This document shows, piece by piece, positions 27,045 to 35,696 of a DNA stretch of 64,000 nt. The notes beneath the pieces are model-generated. The model did not search any database, was not told the DNA's origin, and worked only from the letters and a program-made list of their open reading frames with translations. The position numbers were made by a program, and so were the translations under genes. This DNA is from Streptomyces zaomyceticus (GTDB lineage: Bacteria; Actinomycetota; Actinomycetes; Streptomycetales; Streptomycetaceae): contig NZ_BNBZ01000020.1 of the NCBI RefSeq assembly GCF_014656215.1, positions 83,145-147,144 of the forward strand, given 5' to 3'. Numbering within the stretch: position 1 is the stretch's first letter; each line of letters begins with the position of its first letter.

Positions 27045-27406
27045 GGGAAGGGCCTCTCTCAGGGCATGGCAGGGCTGGGACCGCTCCAGGCAGCGCTCAA
27101 CGGCGTTCTTCCGGGGCGGGGTTGTGCTGGAGGTTAGCGGCGATCTCCGGCCGTACCCAACGAGACGGGCCGTGCTGCTGGCCGGGGTCCGGGAGTCGTT
27201 TGGTGCGGCCGGAATGCCGGTCTACTGTCTCGCCGTGTCACCGGACAGGAGCCTCGCTCCACCCCGCTGACCTGCGCTTTCCGTGCTTTCTCGTTCAGTC
27301 GAGCGGTATCGGAGGCACGTTGTCCTCTTCCTTCCCGCACGCCGTCAGGAGCCTCGGTGCACTGCCAGAGATTACGAGCGCGGCTGGCTGCCGCGCGTGA
27401 CCTGAA
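27045..27406. other. Intergenic region upstream of the transfer operon
   Basis: About 360 nt without a supported gene. It should contain the transfer-operon promoter. GGTATCGG at 27305-27312 equals one half of the inverted repeat at 62628-62659 and may be an operator half-site. Nothing else is recognised. Confidence 0.4.
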
Positions 27407-27539
27407 ACCGGCGTCCGGGAGCTACCAACTCCTCTGACCCGGGCCCGCCCGAGCGGGCGGATGCACATCGGCGCGGTGCCGGCGGCTTTGCACGAGAAGT
27501 CGGCACCGCGCCTCCTACGAACACCGAGGAGCCGCTGCG
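27407..27539 (+). ncRNA. Structured 5' leader RNA of the T4SS operon (copy 1)
   Basis: Four helices can be drawn. P1: CCGG/GTC outer stem (27408-27415 with 27436-27442) and GGAG/CTCC (27418-27421, 27429-27432) closing the loop CTACCAA. P2: GCCCGC-CCGA-GCGGGC (27443-27458). P3: perfect 11-bp stem GCGCGGTGCCG with CGGCACCGCGC (27471-27481, 27501-27511) holding a loop with CTTTGCACGAGAA. P4: CTCCT (27512-27516) with AGGAG (27527-27531), which hides the Shine-Dalgarno sequence of the ATG at 27540. P1, P3, P4 and both loops recur in front of the replication operon. A cis-acting translational regulator is inferred. Confidence 0.7.
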
Positions 27540-27626
27540 ATGCAGCATGCCCTGATACATCCGCACCCCGACCCGACGCCGTCACCCGGCCGGCACCGCC
27601 GCCTCGGTGAACGGCGGCGGCGATGA
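27540..27626 (+). CDS. 28-residue leader ORF, coupled to the first T4SS gene
   Basis: ATG 27540 has GAGGAG 9 nt upstream, the sequence sequestered by P4 of the leader. The stop overlaps the ATG of the next gene (ATGA at 27623-27626). The product is MQHALIHPHPDP and a basic tail. In the second copy of the leader the equivalent position is the start of a normal gene (62320), which supports this ATG as the true translation start. Its likely job is to pass on leader control to the transfer operon by translational coupling. Confidence 0.5.
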   Translation: MQHALIHPHPDPTPSPGRHRRLGERRRR

Positions 27627-28768
27627 AGAAGACCACCAAGGGCGTCGTCGGTCTCTGCGCAACCGCTACGCTGCTGCTGGCCGTTCCGATTCTCGCCATT
27701 GGGGCCGGGGCCGCCTCGGCCACCTGCTCGACCGGCGGGGCACAGGATGTGGATACCGCCGCCGTCGCCGCCCAGGTGAAGGCCATCCTGGACGGCGGCG
27801 ACAAGGGCTCGGTCTCCGTGCCGGGTCTGGACGACCCGGCCGAGCAGGTGTCCAACGCCAAGACGATCCAGGCCACCGGCGTCGCGATGAACATCCCGGC
27901 CCGCGGGCAGGTCGTGGCCCTGGCGACCGCCCTGCAGGAGAGCGGCCTTCGGAACCTGACCTACGGCGACCGGGACTCGCTGGGCCTCTTCCAGCAGCGG
28001 CCGTCGATGGGCTGGGGCACGGCGAACGAGATCCTCGACCCGGTGCACGCCTCGACCAAGTTCTACGAGGGGCTGCGGACGGTCTCGGGCTGGCAATCCC
28101 TGTCGATCACCCAGGCCGCCCAGGCCGTGCAGCAGTCGGGCTTCCCGGAGGCGTACGCCAAGTGGGAGCCGCTTGCTACCGCTCTGCAGGAGGCCATCGA
28201 GCCCCTGCTGCCGAAGGCAAGCGGCGCGTCTCCGGACTCGTCGCCGTCCGGCTCGGCCGGCGCCAGCAGTCCTCCGCCCAGTGTCGCGGGCGGCTGTTCG
28301 GCGGACGGGGGCGGGACCGACTTCGGCACCATCCCGCCCGGCGCGCTGCCAGCCGACTACAAGATCCCCGCCAACGCTCCGCGAGAGGTCCAGACGGCGA
28401 TCCGGTGGGCGCTCGGCCAGCTCGGCACGCCGTACCAGTGGGGCGGGACCTGCACCGACTCTCACGGCGAGGACGCCATGGGCCGGTGCGACTGCTCCTC
28501 CCTGATGCAGCAGGCGTACAAGGCCGCCGGGGTCACCCTGACGCGGACGACGTACACGCAGGTCAAGGAGGGCAAGGCGGTATCGGTCGACGCCCTCCGG
28601 CCGGGTGACCTGCTCTTCACCGAGGGGACGGCCGCCGTGCCCGAGCACGTCGGGATGGCCATCGGGCAGGGCATGATCGTGCACGCCCCGCGCACCAGCG
28701 ACGTGGTCCGCATCACGACCCTCGCCTCCTGGAAACCGCGGATTCTCGCGGCCCGCCGAGTCGTCTGA
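27623..28768 (+). CDS. Bifunctional lytic transglycosylase / C40 (NlpC/P60) peptidase of the T4SS
   Basis: 381 residues: N-terminal membrane anchor or signal (7-32), a transglycosylase-like domain (about 80-190; LATALQESGL with candidate catalytic Glu106, LGLFQQRPSMGWG), a Ser/Pro linker and a C40 peptidase domain (about 255-380). The C40 residues are Cys291 (RCDCSSL) and His in PEHVGMAIG. It corresponds to VirB1-type enzymes that open the peptidoglycan for the conjugation channel. First full gene of the transfer operon, coupled to the small leader ORF. Confidence 0.85.
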   Translation: MKKTTKGVVGLCATATLLLAVPILAIGAGAASATCSTGGAQDVDTAAVAAQVKAILDGGDKGSVSVPGLDDPAEQVSNAKTIQATGVAMNIPARGQVVALATALQESGLRNLTYGDRDSLGLFQQRPSMGWGTANEILDPVHASTKFYEGLRTVSGWQSLSITQAAQAVQQSGFPEAYAKWEPLATALQEAIEPLLPKASGASPDSSPSGSAGASSPPPSVAGGCSADGGGTDFGTIPPGALPADYKIPANAPREVQTAIRWALGQLGTPYQWGGTCTDSHGEDAMGRCDCSSLMQQAYKAAGVTLTRTTYTQVKEGKAVSVDALRPGDLLFTEGTAAVPEHVGMAIGQGMIVHAPRTSDVVRITTLASWKPRILAARRVV

Positions 28769-28858
28769 CCGGCGCTTCCTCCCCTCTCCCTCTTTCTTCA
28801 CACGGCCGCTTCGCCCCAGCGGGGCTCTGACGTACGCGTAATCGAACTGGAGTTCTTC

Positions 28859-29167
28859 ATGTATCTCGCCAACCAGGTCATTCAGCTCGCCTACGACCCC
28901 GGGATCAAGCCGAACGAGGGCGGCTTGCCGGGTCTGTCCGTCCTCAAGCAGGTGATGGGCTCCATCAACCTCTTCGGTCTCATCGCCGTGGTCGGCGCCC
29001 TCGCCGTCAGCGCGGGCGTGTGGGCCTGGGGCCACCACTCCGGCGGCCACCAGGCGGAGGCCAACGGCAAGAAGGGCGTGCTGGTGAGCGCCGGCGCGGC
29101 CCTTCTGCTCGGTGCGGCAAACGGCGTGGTGGCCTTCTTCAGCACGCTGGGGACGCAGGTCCACTGA
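28859..29167 (+). CDS. DUF6112 family small membrane protein of the T4SS
   Basis: 102 residues with two membrane helices (about 38-58 and 78-98) separated by a short hydrophilic loop (HHSGGHQAEANGKK). This matches the DUF6112 family, found in actinobacterial T4SS clusters. By size, topology and gene order it may take the place of the VirB2 pilin, but this is inference. GGAG lies before the ATG; the stop overlaps the next start (TGATG). Confidence 0.75.
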   Translation: MYLANQVIQLAYDPGIKPNEGGLPGLSVLKQVMGSINLFGLIAVVGALAVSAGVWAWGHHSGGHQAEANGKKGVLVSAGAALLLGAANGVVAFFSTLGTQVH

Positions 29168-29856
29168 TGGCTCAGCACTCCACACACCCCGGCGGCGCAT
29201 CTCGCGTGCGCCGCCGGGCGCTGCTCGGCACCGTCGTCCTGGTGGTACTCGTCGCCCTCGCCGGCCTGGCCGCGTACCTCACCCGCGACGGCAGGGGCCC
29301 ATCCGAAACCCCTGCTCCACCGCCGAGTTCACCCTCGGTCTCCTCTTCGGCCCCTTCGGCATCCGGGTCGTCCACCCCGCACACCCGTCTCCGTGCCCTT
29401 CCGGTCCCGCCGAAGACCCATGACCCGATCGCGTACGGGAAGGCAGCCGCGGCAGCGCTGTGGTCCTACGACACCCGTGCGTACTCGCAGCCCGAGCTGC
29501 GGAAGGCTCTGCGCGGGTGGCTGACCACGGAGGCGAAGTACGCCGATCCGGCCTCGGTCGACAAGGTCGTCCCCTCGGCGGTGCTGTGGAAGGAGATGGC
29601 CGCCAACGGCCAGTTCGCCACGGCCAAGGTGTACGAGGGCCACTTCCCGAACACGTTCACCCGGGCCCTTCAGGAAGACCCGGGGGCGATCACCCAGGCG
29701 TACGTCTACGCCGTCACGGTCTCCGGCAAACAGGCGATCGCCTGGAAGGGCTCGCCCGCCGGCGGCGCGGAGAGCCGTGCCACCACCCTCGCGGTCCAGT
29801 GCTGGCCCGACATTCCCTGCGCCCTGGTCGGCGTCATGCCGTCCGTCGCGCCCTGA
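29167..29856 (+). CDS. VirB8/TcpC-like T4SS protein
   Basis: 229 residues: a basic N terminus, one membrane helix (about 18-40), a Ser/Pro linker and an extracytoplasmic domain (about 85-229). The layout and position match VirB8/TcpC-like proteins that link the inner-membrane and outer parts of the conjugation channel. The start overlaps the DUF6112 stop. Confidence 0.65.
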   Translation: MAQHSTHPGGASRVRRRALLGTVVLVVLVALAGLAAYLTRDGRGPSETPAPPPSSPSVSSSAPSASGSSTPHTRLRALPVPPKTHDPIAYGKAAAAALWSYDTRAYSQPELRKALRGWLTTEAKYADPASVDKVVPSAVLWKEMAANGQFATAKVYEGHFPNTFTRALQEDPGAITQAYVYAVTVSGKQAIAWKGSPAGGAESRATTLAVQCWPDIPCALVGVMPSVAP

Positions 29857-29883
29857 TCCCCGTTCAGGAAAGGAGGTATCGCC

Positions 29884-31281
29884 ATGGGAGTCTGCGACTT
29901 CCCACTGATGGACAAGGTGTGCGGAGCCGTCGACTTCGCCACCAACCCCGCCGGAACCGTCACCGACGGCATCGGCGCGTGGATCGCGAAGTCGATGGGC
30001 GAACTGGCGGCCAGCGCCGCCGATCTCGCCGCGAAGGCCGTCAACGAGACGACCGCGATCGACCTCAACGCCGGATGGTTCCGGGACAACTACGAGCTCC
30101 TGCTGCCCATCGGGCTCGCCCTGACCGTCGGCATCTTCTGCATCCAGCTCATGACCGCGGCCTGGCGACGCGACGAACGCGCCCTTGCTCAGGCCGCTTT
30201 CGGCACCATGACCGGCGTCCTCTTCAGCTTCTCCGCCATCGCCTTCACCACCGTCGCCATCACCGTGGTCGACGCCCTCTCCGACGGACTGTTCCATGCA
30301 GCCAACACCTCCGTCGACGACGCGATCCGGCGCGTGGTGAAGGTCAACGAGTTGGGTGCGATGTACGGCCTCGGCTGGGGCGTCCCAGCCCTGGTCGCCC
30401 TCGGGTGCGCGATCGGCGCCTTCCTGTACTGGGGCGTCATGGTCGCCCGCAAGGTCGGCGTCCTGATCATGGTCTCGCTCGCCGTGTTCGCCGGAGCCGG
30501 CGGTGGCTGGGAGGTCGCCAAGCGGTGGCGGCGCGGCTGGATCGAGGCCACCGCCACCCTGGTCGTCTCCAAGCTCCTGATGACGGTGGTCTTCCTGATC
30601 GGCGTCTCCGCCGTGGGCAAGAGCGACGCGAGCGACGGGATGGCCGCCCTGTCCGACGCGATGGCGGGCATCGTCGTGATGGTCCTCGTGCTGCTCTGCC
30701 CGTACGCGACGTACAAGTTCGTGCACTGGGCCAGCGACGGCGGCGGCCACGACGACCTGCACCGCACGGGCGTCGCCGGCATGGCGGTCGCCGCCGGGGC
30801 GGCGAAGACCGCGGCCACCCTGGCGATGCAGGCCGGCACCGGCTCTCCCGCTCCCCAGGGGCCGAACAAGGTCCCCGGCGCGGGCGCCGATGGCGTCGCC
30901 TCCGGCATCAATCCCGCCGGCGGCAACCTCAGCAAGGAGGGCATCGACGCCGGGCCGCCCAAGCAGCAGACCCGCTTCCGGTACGGCGAGGACCCGAACG
31001 CGACCGGTGACAAGGGCCGGGCCCTGATCCAGCGGCCCGGGATCCCCCCGCTGATCACGCGTCCCGGCGCGGACGAAGCGGAAGGGTCCGAGGGGGTCGC
31101 CCACGGCGTCACCGGCAGTTCCGATCATCTCGTCGGCGCGTCGGGACCGGGCGGCAGCATGACCTCCCTGCCGCCTGCCGGCCCCGCGACCGCACCGCCG
31201 CCCCCTGCCGGACTGTCGGCCACCGGTTCTCCGACGCCGACGAACTGGGTGTTCCCCAACCAGCCGCCGTCGGGTTCCTGA
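29884..31281 (+). CDS. VirB6/TrbL-like polytopic T4SS protein
   Basis: 465 residues. The ATG has a strong ribosome-binding site (AGGAAAGGAGG). Residues about 65-310 hold six to seven membrane helices (LLLPIGLALTVGIFCIQLMT, LVALGCAIGAFLYWG, LLMTVVFLIGVSAVG). The remainder is a long Gly/Pro-rich cytoplasmic tail. This fits VirB6/TrbL, the inner-membrane channel component. It is placed between the VirB8-like protein and the ATPase genes. Confidence 0.8.
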   Translation: MGVCDFPLMDKVCGAVDFATNPAGTVTDGIGAWIAKSMGELAASAADLAAKAVNETTAIDLNAGWFRDNYELLLPIGLALTVGIFCIQLMTAAWRRDERALAQAAFGTMTGVLFSFSAIAFTTVAITVVDALSDGLFHAANTSVDDAIRRVVKVNELGAMYGLGWGVPALVALGCAIGAFLYWGVMVARKVGVLIMVSLAVFAGAGGGWEVAKRWRRGWIEATATLVVSKLLMTVVFLIGVSAVGKSDASDGMAALSDAMAGIVVMVLVLLCPYATYKFVHWASDGGGHDDLHRTGVAGMAVAAGAAKTAATLAMQAGTGSPAPQGPNKVPGAGADGVASGINPAGGNLSKEGIDAGPPKQQTRFRYGEDPNATGDKGRALIQRPGIPPLITRPGADEAEGSEGVAHGVTGSSDHLVGASGPGGSMTSLPPAGPATAPPPPAGLSATGSPTPTNWVFPNQPPSGS

Positions 31282-31293
31282 CCCATCACCCCC

Positions 31294-31322
31294 GGGGCGG
31301 GCTGTACACCACGGCCCGCCCC
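31294..31322 (+). terminator. Hairpin between virB6-like and SCO6880 genes (attenuator or RNA-processing site)
   Basis: A 9-bp stem (GGGGCGGGC and its complement) with an 11-nt loop, without a T-run. Because the same operon continues beyond it, partial termination or RNA stabilisation is more likely than a full stop. Confidence 0.5.
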
Positions 31323-31351
31323 ACCCTGACCGACCAGCAGAGGAGTCCCCC

Positions 31352-31450
31352 ATGACCTCCAGAAGAGCGCCGCGCACCCCGTCCTCCGCCCGCTCCCACC
31401 GTCTGGAACCACCATGTCCGGCAAGCACCAGGCCCCTACAGCCACCGTGA
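31352..31450 (+). CDS. 32-residue leader ORF overlapping the SCO6880-family gene
   Basis: ATG 31352 has GAGGAG at 8-9 nt; the frame (MTSRRAPRTPSS and on) stops at 31450, 37 nt inside the next gene. The following start at 31414 has no strong ribosome-binding site, so re-initiation after this small ORF may drive it. This resembles the arrangement at 27540. Coding status is tentative. Confidence 0.35.
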   Translation: MTSRRAPRTPSSARSHRLEPPCPASTRPLQPP

Positions 31451-32880
31451 AGTTCCCCCACCGCAGCAGGCGCGGCATCCTGCTCGGACTGACCGCCCCG
31501 CAGCTGCTCGTCGCCGGCCTCACCGGCCTTCTCCTTCTCGCCGTCGTCCTCACCCGCGGCGTGGTCGGCGCCCTCCAGCTCATCCCACTGTGGGCCGTCA
31601 TCGCCCTGTTCGTCTTCGTCCGCCACCGTGGCCGTGCCCTGGCGGACTGGGCTCCGATCGTCACCCGCTACGTCCTGCGCCGGATGCGCGGCCAGCTCGT
31701 CTGGCTCACCCGGCCCTCCCGTCGGCCGACCCGCGAAGGACTCCTCCACCTTCCCGGCACCGCCGCCAGCCTGCGCGTGGTCACCGCCCCCGACGGCCGG
31801 TACGGTGCGGTCCACGATCCCCACAGCGGCACGCTGACCGCCGTGGTCAAGGTCTCCTCCCGCGCCTACGCGCTGCTCGACCCGGGCACCCAGCAGGCCA
31901 ACGTCAACGGCTGGGGACGCGCGCTGGCCGCGCTGGCCCGTACCGGGCAGATCGCCCGCATCCAGGTGATCGAGCGCACCGTCCCGGACTCCGGCGACGC
32001 GCTTCGCCGCTACTGGGAAGAGCACGGCCGACCCCACGCCCCCATGGCCGGCACGATCTACAGCGAGCTGATCCAGAGCGCGGGCCCGGCGGCGGCACCC
32101 CACGAGGCATACGTCGCGGTAGCGCTGGACGCCAAGGCCGCGCGACGGCTGATCAACCAGGCCGGCGGTGGCCTGACCGGCTCCTTCAGCGTCCTGGCGC
32201 AGCTGACCTCCACCTTCGACCAGGCCGCGAGGACCGCCGGGCTCAACCCCACCGGCTGGCTCACCGCCCGCGAGATCGCCGCCGTCGTGCGCACCGCCTA
32301 CGACCCCAAGGCCCTCACGGCGCTGGACCGGTGGTCCACCGCCGGCCGTCCCGAGGCCGAGCCCGCCGCCGCCGGACCCGTCGTGGTCGTCGAGAAGGCG
32401 GACCACATCGCGACCGACTCGGCTGTCCACGCCACGTACTGGGTGGAGAACTGGCCGAGGACCGAAACGTCGGCCGGCTTCCTGCACCAGCTCCTGTTCA
32501 CCGGCGGCGTCCGGCGCACACTGTCGCTCTCCTACGAGCCGAAGGGACTGGACGCCGCACTGCGCGACGTCCAGCGCAAGAAGGCCAGCGTGATCGCCGA
32601 TGCCGCCGAGCGGGCCCGGCGCGGCCAGGTCGACTCCGAGGCGGACTCGATCGAGTACCAGGACATCAAGTCCCGCGAGCGCCAGCTCATCGCGGGCCAC
32701 GCCGATGTCGCCCTGACCGGCCTGCTGACCGTCTCGGCCGACTCCGAGGACGAACTCCGCTCCGCTTGCGCAGTCGTGGAGACCGCCGCCGTCGGCGCCC
32801 AGCTCGACGTCCGGCCGCTGACCTGGCAGCAGGCCGAAGCGTTCACCGCCGCCGCCCTGCCGCTCGCGCTCTCCGCCTGA
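31414..32880 (+). CDS. SCO6880-family T4SS protein
   Basis: 488 residues. Two membrane helices near the N terminus (LLGLTAPQLLVAGLTGLLLL and the next 25 residues) are followed by a large cytoplasmic domain without a Walker motif. This is the SCO6880 family, always found next to a VirB4-like ATPase in actinobacterial transfer clusters. It appears to replace VirB3 plus the N-terminal half of VirB4. Conserved-looking stretches are VVEKADHIATDSAVHATYWV and YQDIKSRERQLIAGHAD. Confidence 0.85.
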   Translation: MSGKHQAPTATVKFPHRSRRGILLGLTAPQLLVAGLTGLLLLAVVLTRGVVGALQLIPLWAVIALFVFVRHRGRALADWAPIVTRYVLRRMRGQLVWLTRPSRRPTREGLLHLPGTAASLRVVTAPDGRYGAVHDPHSGTLTAVVKVSSRAYALLDPGTQQANVNGWGRALAALARTGQIARIQVIERTVPDSGDALRRYWEEHGRPHAPMAGTIYSELIQSAGPAAAPHEAYVAVALDAKAARRLINQAGGGLTGSFSVLAQLTSTFDQAARTAGLNPTGWLTAREIAAVVRTAYDPKALTALDRWSTAGRPEAEPAAAGPVVVVEKADHIATDSAVHATYWVENWPRTETSAGFLHQLLFTGGVRRTLSLSYEPKGLDAALRDVQRKKASVIADAAERARRGQVDSEADSIEYQDIKSRERQLIAGHADVALTGLLTVSADSEDELRSACAVVETAAVGAQLDVRPLTWQQAEAFTAAALPLALSA

Positions 32881-32915
32881 CGCCGGCCCTTCCCTCTCCT
32901 CGAAAGAGCACCCCC

Positions 32916-33368
32916 ATGTCCCGCACCGCCAGCCCGACCGCGCAGGACTTCGTGCCCTTCGCCACCGCCGCGCTCGACTTCCACCGCGCGCTCAACCTCC
33001 CCGGCGGCCCGCTCGTCACCAGCCGGGCCGAACTGGACGCCCTGCACGCGCATCTCGTCTCGGTGCACGGGCTGCTCGACGCCCACGCCCTCCGCGTCGG
33101 TCAGCTCGTACCGATCGAAGGTGACCAGCTTCGCGCCGCCCGCACCCGCATCTGGCAGGCCGCCGACCACGTCCACGCCGCCTACCACGCGGCGCCCCGG
33201 CCGGATTCGGGCGAGGTGCCCGAACCCGAGGCTTGCCAGGCCGGCCTGCCCGAAGGGGCACCGGAGCTGACCATCTGCCAGCGCCACCAACGCGCCGCAC
33301 ACCTGGTCCGTCGCCGTACCACCCCGGCCGAGCTGCACACGCCGTTCACCGGCCTCGTCCGCCGCTGA
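32916..33368 (+). CDS. Conserved-type hypothetical protein between the T4SS ATPase genes
   Basis: 150 residues, ATG 32916 preceded by GAAAGAG. Helical, with an HAHLVSVHGLLDAHAL segment and a basic C terminus. No membrane helix or catalytic motif. It sits between the SCO6880 and VirB4-like genes, so a role in transfer is likely but undefined. Confidence 0.6.
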   Translation: MSRTASPTAQDFVPFATAALDFHRALNLPGGPLVTSRAELDALHAHLVSVHGLLDAHALRVGQLVPIEGDQLRAARTRIWQAADHVHAAYHAAPRPDSGEVPEPEACQAGLPEGAPELTICQRHQRAAHLVRRRTTPAELHTPFTGLVRR

Positions 33369-33395
33369 CCCCATCACCTGCCTGGAGAAACGTTC

Positions 33396-34901
33396 ATGCC
33401 CCGCACCCGCGCCAGCGCCTCTCCCCTGTACGTGCCGCACAACGCTTCGCGGGCCCAACAGAGGGCCGCCCGAGCCGGATTCGCCGAGGCCCGCCGCCAG
33501 GCGCGCCTCGCCGGAACACCGCCCAAGCACCGCGCCGAGCAAACCCTCGACCCAGAGCTGCGGCCGACCTACCCGCCGACCGGTCGTCCCGGTCCGGCCT
33601 CGGCCCGGGGCGGCAAGCTCCGCCTGCCCGCCCACCGGATGACCACCGCCACCGCTTCGGGGGCCTACCCCTTCGTGGCCGAAGGCGGCCTGGGGGCGGA
33701 GGGCATCTTCATCGGCCGCGACGTCCACGCCGAAGCCGCCTTCTGTTTCGATCCGTTCTCGCTGTACAGCAGCGGCCGGATCGAGGGCTTCACGAACCCC
33801 AACGCAGTCCTCGCCGGGATCATCGGCATGGGCAAGTCCGCGCTGGCGAAGTCCATCGCCACCCGGTCCATCGCCCATGGCTACCGGATCTACATCCCCT
33901 GCGACCCGAAGGGCGAGTGGACCGGCGTCGCACAGGCTCTCGGCGGCTACAGCATCGCCCTGGGCCCCGGCCTCCCGGGTCGGCTGAACCCGCTGGACGC
34001 GCCGGCCCGGCCCGCCTCCGTCAGCGAGGACGACTGGGGGACCGAGGTCCGAAAGCGCCGGCTGCTGCTCCTGGCCAGCCTGGCGCGCACCGTCCTGAAG
34101 CGCGACCTGTTGCCGATGGAGCACACCGCCCTCGACCTCGCGCTCGACCTGGTCGTCGCCGAGGCCACCGCCCGGGGCACCGTGCCGCTCCTCGGAGAGA
34201 TCGCGCACGCCCTCGGCTCGCCCGAACACCTCGACCGAGCCCTCGGCCACCAGGCCCGACACCTCGGGTCGGCCGCCCAGGACCTCGCGCACGCCCTGCG
34301 CCGCCTGGTACACGGCGACCTCAGCGGCATGTTCGACGCCCCCTCGACGGTGGCCTTCGACCCGACCGCGCCGATGCTGTCCATCGACCTCTCCCGCCTC
34401 GGCGGCTCCGGAGACGACACCGCCCTGGTCTTGGCCATGACCTGCGCCTCGGCATGGATGGAGAGCGCTCTGTCCGATCCGGACGGGGGTCGGCGCTGGG
34501 TGATCTACGACGAGGCGTGGCGACTGATGAGGCACGTGGGTCTTTTGGAGCGCATGCAGTCCCAGTGGAAGCTCAGCCGGGGTCTCGGCATTGCAAACCT
34601 CATGGTCATCCACCGGCTCAGCGATCTGCTCTCGGCGGGCGATGCCGGTTCGCGCGGCCGGGTGCTGGCCGAGGGCCTCCTGGCCGACTGCTCCACCCGC
34701 ATCATCTACCGCCAGGAGCCCGACCAGCTCGACGCTGCCGCTTCCCTACTCGGCCTGACCGGCGTCGAGACCCAGGCGGTGTCCGCCCTGACCAAGGGCC
34801 GGGGCCTGTGGAAAGTCGCGGGCCGGTCCTTCATCACGCAGCACATCCTCCACCCGGCCGAACGCGAACTGTTCGACACCGACGCCCGCATGTCGGCATA
34901 G
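33396..34901 (+). CDS. VirB4-like T4SS ATPase
   Basis: 501 residues. Walker A is GIIGMGKSAL (141-150), Walker B is WVIYDEAW (about 368-375), and the end carries the VirB4/TraC hallmark region (RIIYRQEPDQLDAAASLLGL). The N terminus (1-75) is basic and probably disordered. It is shorter than full VirB4; the missing N-terminal half is supplied by the SCO6880-family protein encoded just upstream. It energises assembly and transport at the inner membrane. Confidence 0.9.
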   Translation: MPRTRASASPLYVPHNASRAQQRAARAGFAEARRQARLAGTPPKHRAEQTLDPELRPTYPPTGRPGPASARGGKLRLPAHRMTTATASGAYPFVAEGGLGAEGIFIGRDVHAEAAFCFDPFSLYSSGRIEGFTNPNAVLAGIIGMGKSALAKSIATRSIAHGYRIYIPCDPKGEWTGVAQALGGYSIALGPGLPGRLNPLDAPARPASVSEDDWGTEVRKRRLLLLASLARTVLKRDLLPMEHTALDLALDLVVAEATARGTVPLLGEIAHALGSPEHLDRALGHQARHLGSAAQDLAHALRRLVHGDLSGMFDAPSTVAFDPTAPMLSIDLSRLGGSGDDTALVLAMTCASAWMESALSDPDGGRRWVIYDEAWRLMRHVGLLERMQSQWKLSRGLGIANLMVIHRLSDLLSAGDAGSRGRVLAEGLLADCSTRIIYRQEPDQLDAAASLLGLTGVETQAVSALTKGRGLWKVAGRSFITQHILHPAERELFDTDARMSA

Positions 34902-34922
34902 GGCCTGTCCGGAGGACCGATC

Positions 34923-35519
34923 ATGTCTGCTTCTCCCAGTTCTCCCGGCCTGGCCGAGAACCGGCCGCCGGCGGCCACCGACCGTCTGGCGTGGCGGAGG
35001 CACATCCCGGCGCTGGCCTCCGACGCCGCCGAGATCAGGCAGGCGTCCGACGCCTGGGACGCGGTCTCGGACTCCTTCTGCGACGGCGACGGCTGGCCCG
35101 TCGACGAGCAGGGATACGAGGACGGCAAGGTCAAACGCGACGCCGAGGCGTGGAAACACGTGGAGGTCTTCCTCGACCACGGTCCCGAGGTCTTGGCCGG
35201 CGTCCGCGCCGCCCCCCGTGGTGCCGACTACGTCGAGGGGCCGGCCAGCGAAGACCTCCGCCGACTGCGCGGGATCGACACCACCCTGGAACGGGCAGGA
35301 CAACTCCAGCGCGAGTGGGACCAGATCATGGCCCTCATGGACGCCTCACTCCCCGGCTCCCGGAAGCTCTACGAGAGCCAGGCGGAGGAGGACCGCAACT
35401 CCGACGGCTGGCACTACGCCGACGAGTTGTCCATCCGTGGCCCGGCCCTCGTACGGGCCGCCGCCTGGTTGGCCGAGCGGACCGCGAACAGTCCTCGCGG
35501 ACCGAACAGGCACGGGTAG
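34923..35519 (+). CDS. Hypothetical protein following virB4
   Basis: 198 residues, starting 22 nt after the ATPase gene. Rich in Asp, Glu, Trp and Arg and mainly helical (RLRGIDTTLERAGQLQREWD). No membrane segment or known motif. Co-transcribed with the transfer genes; function unknown. Confidence 0.6.
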   Translation: MSASPSSPGLAENRPPAATDRLAWRRHIPALASDAAEIRQASDAWDAVSDSFCDGDGWPVDEQGYEDGKVKRDAEAWKHVEVFLDHGPEVLAGVRAAPRGADYVEGPASEDLRRLRGIDTTLERAGQLQREWDQIMALMDASLPGSRKLYESQAEEDRNSDGWHYADELSIRGPALVRAAAWLAERTANSPRGPNRHG

Positions 35520-35696
35520 CCCTCGCCCGATCCGCCTCCGGCCGGCGCGGGTCCCTGCCCGCTTCTCCTCCGGCGCCACCGGCACCCGGCCCGCCGGTGC
35601 CGGGGCGCTCCCGCTGACGCCCGTAGCACCGAGTCCCGGTGGGACCAAACCTTCCGACCGCCAGATCCTCGTGGACCACCGCCCGCCCAGCACCAC

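Noticed and set aside
29329..32700. Very long open frame on the minus strand opposite the T4SS genes
   Set aside because: High-GC shadow: composition is Gly/Arg/Asp-rich without domains, and the plus strand carries clear T4SS families.
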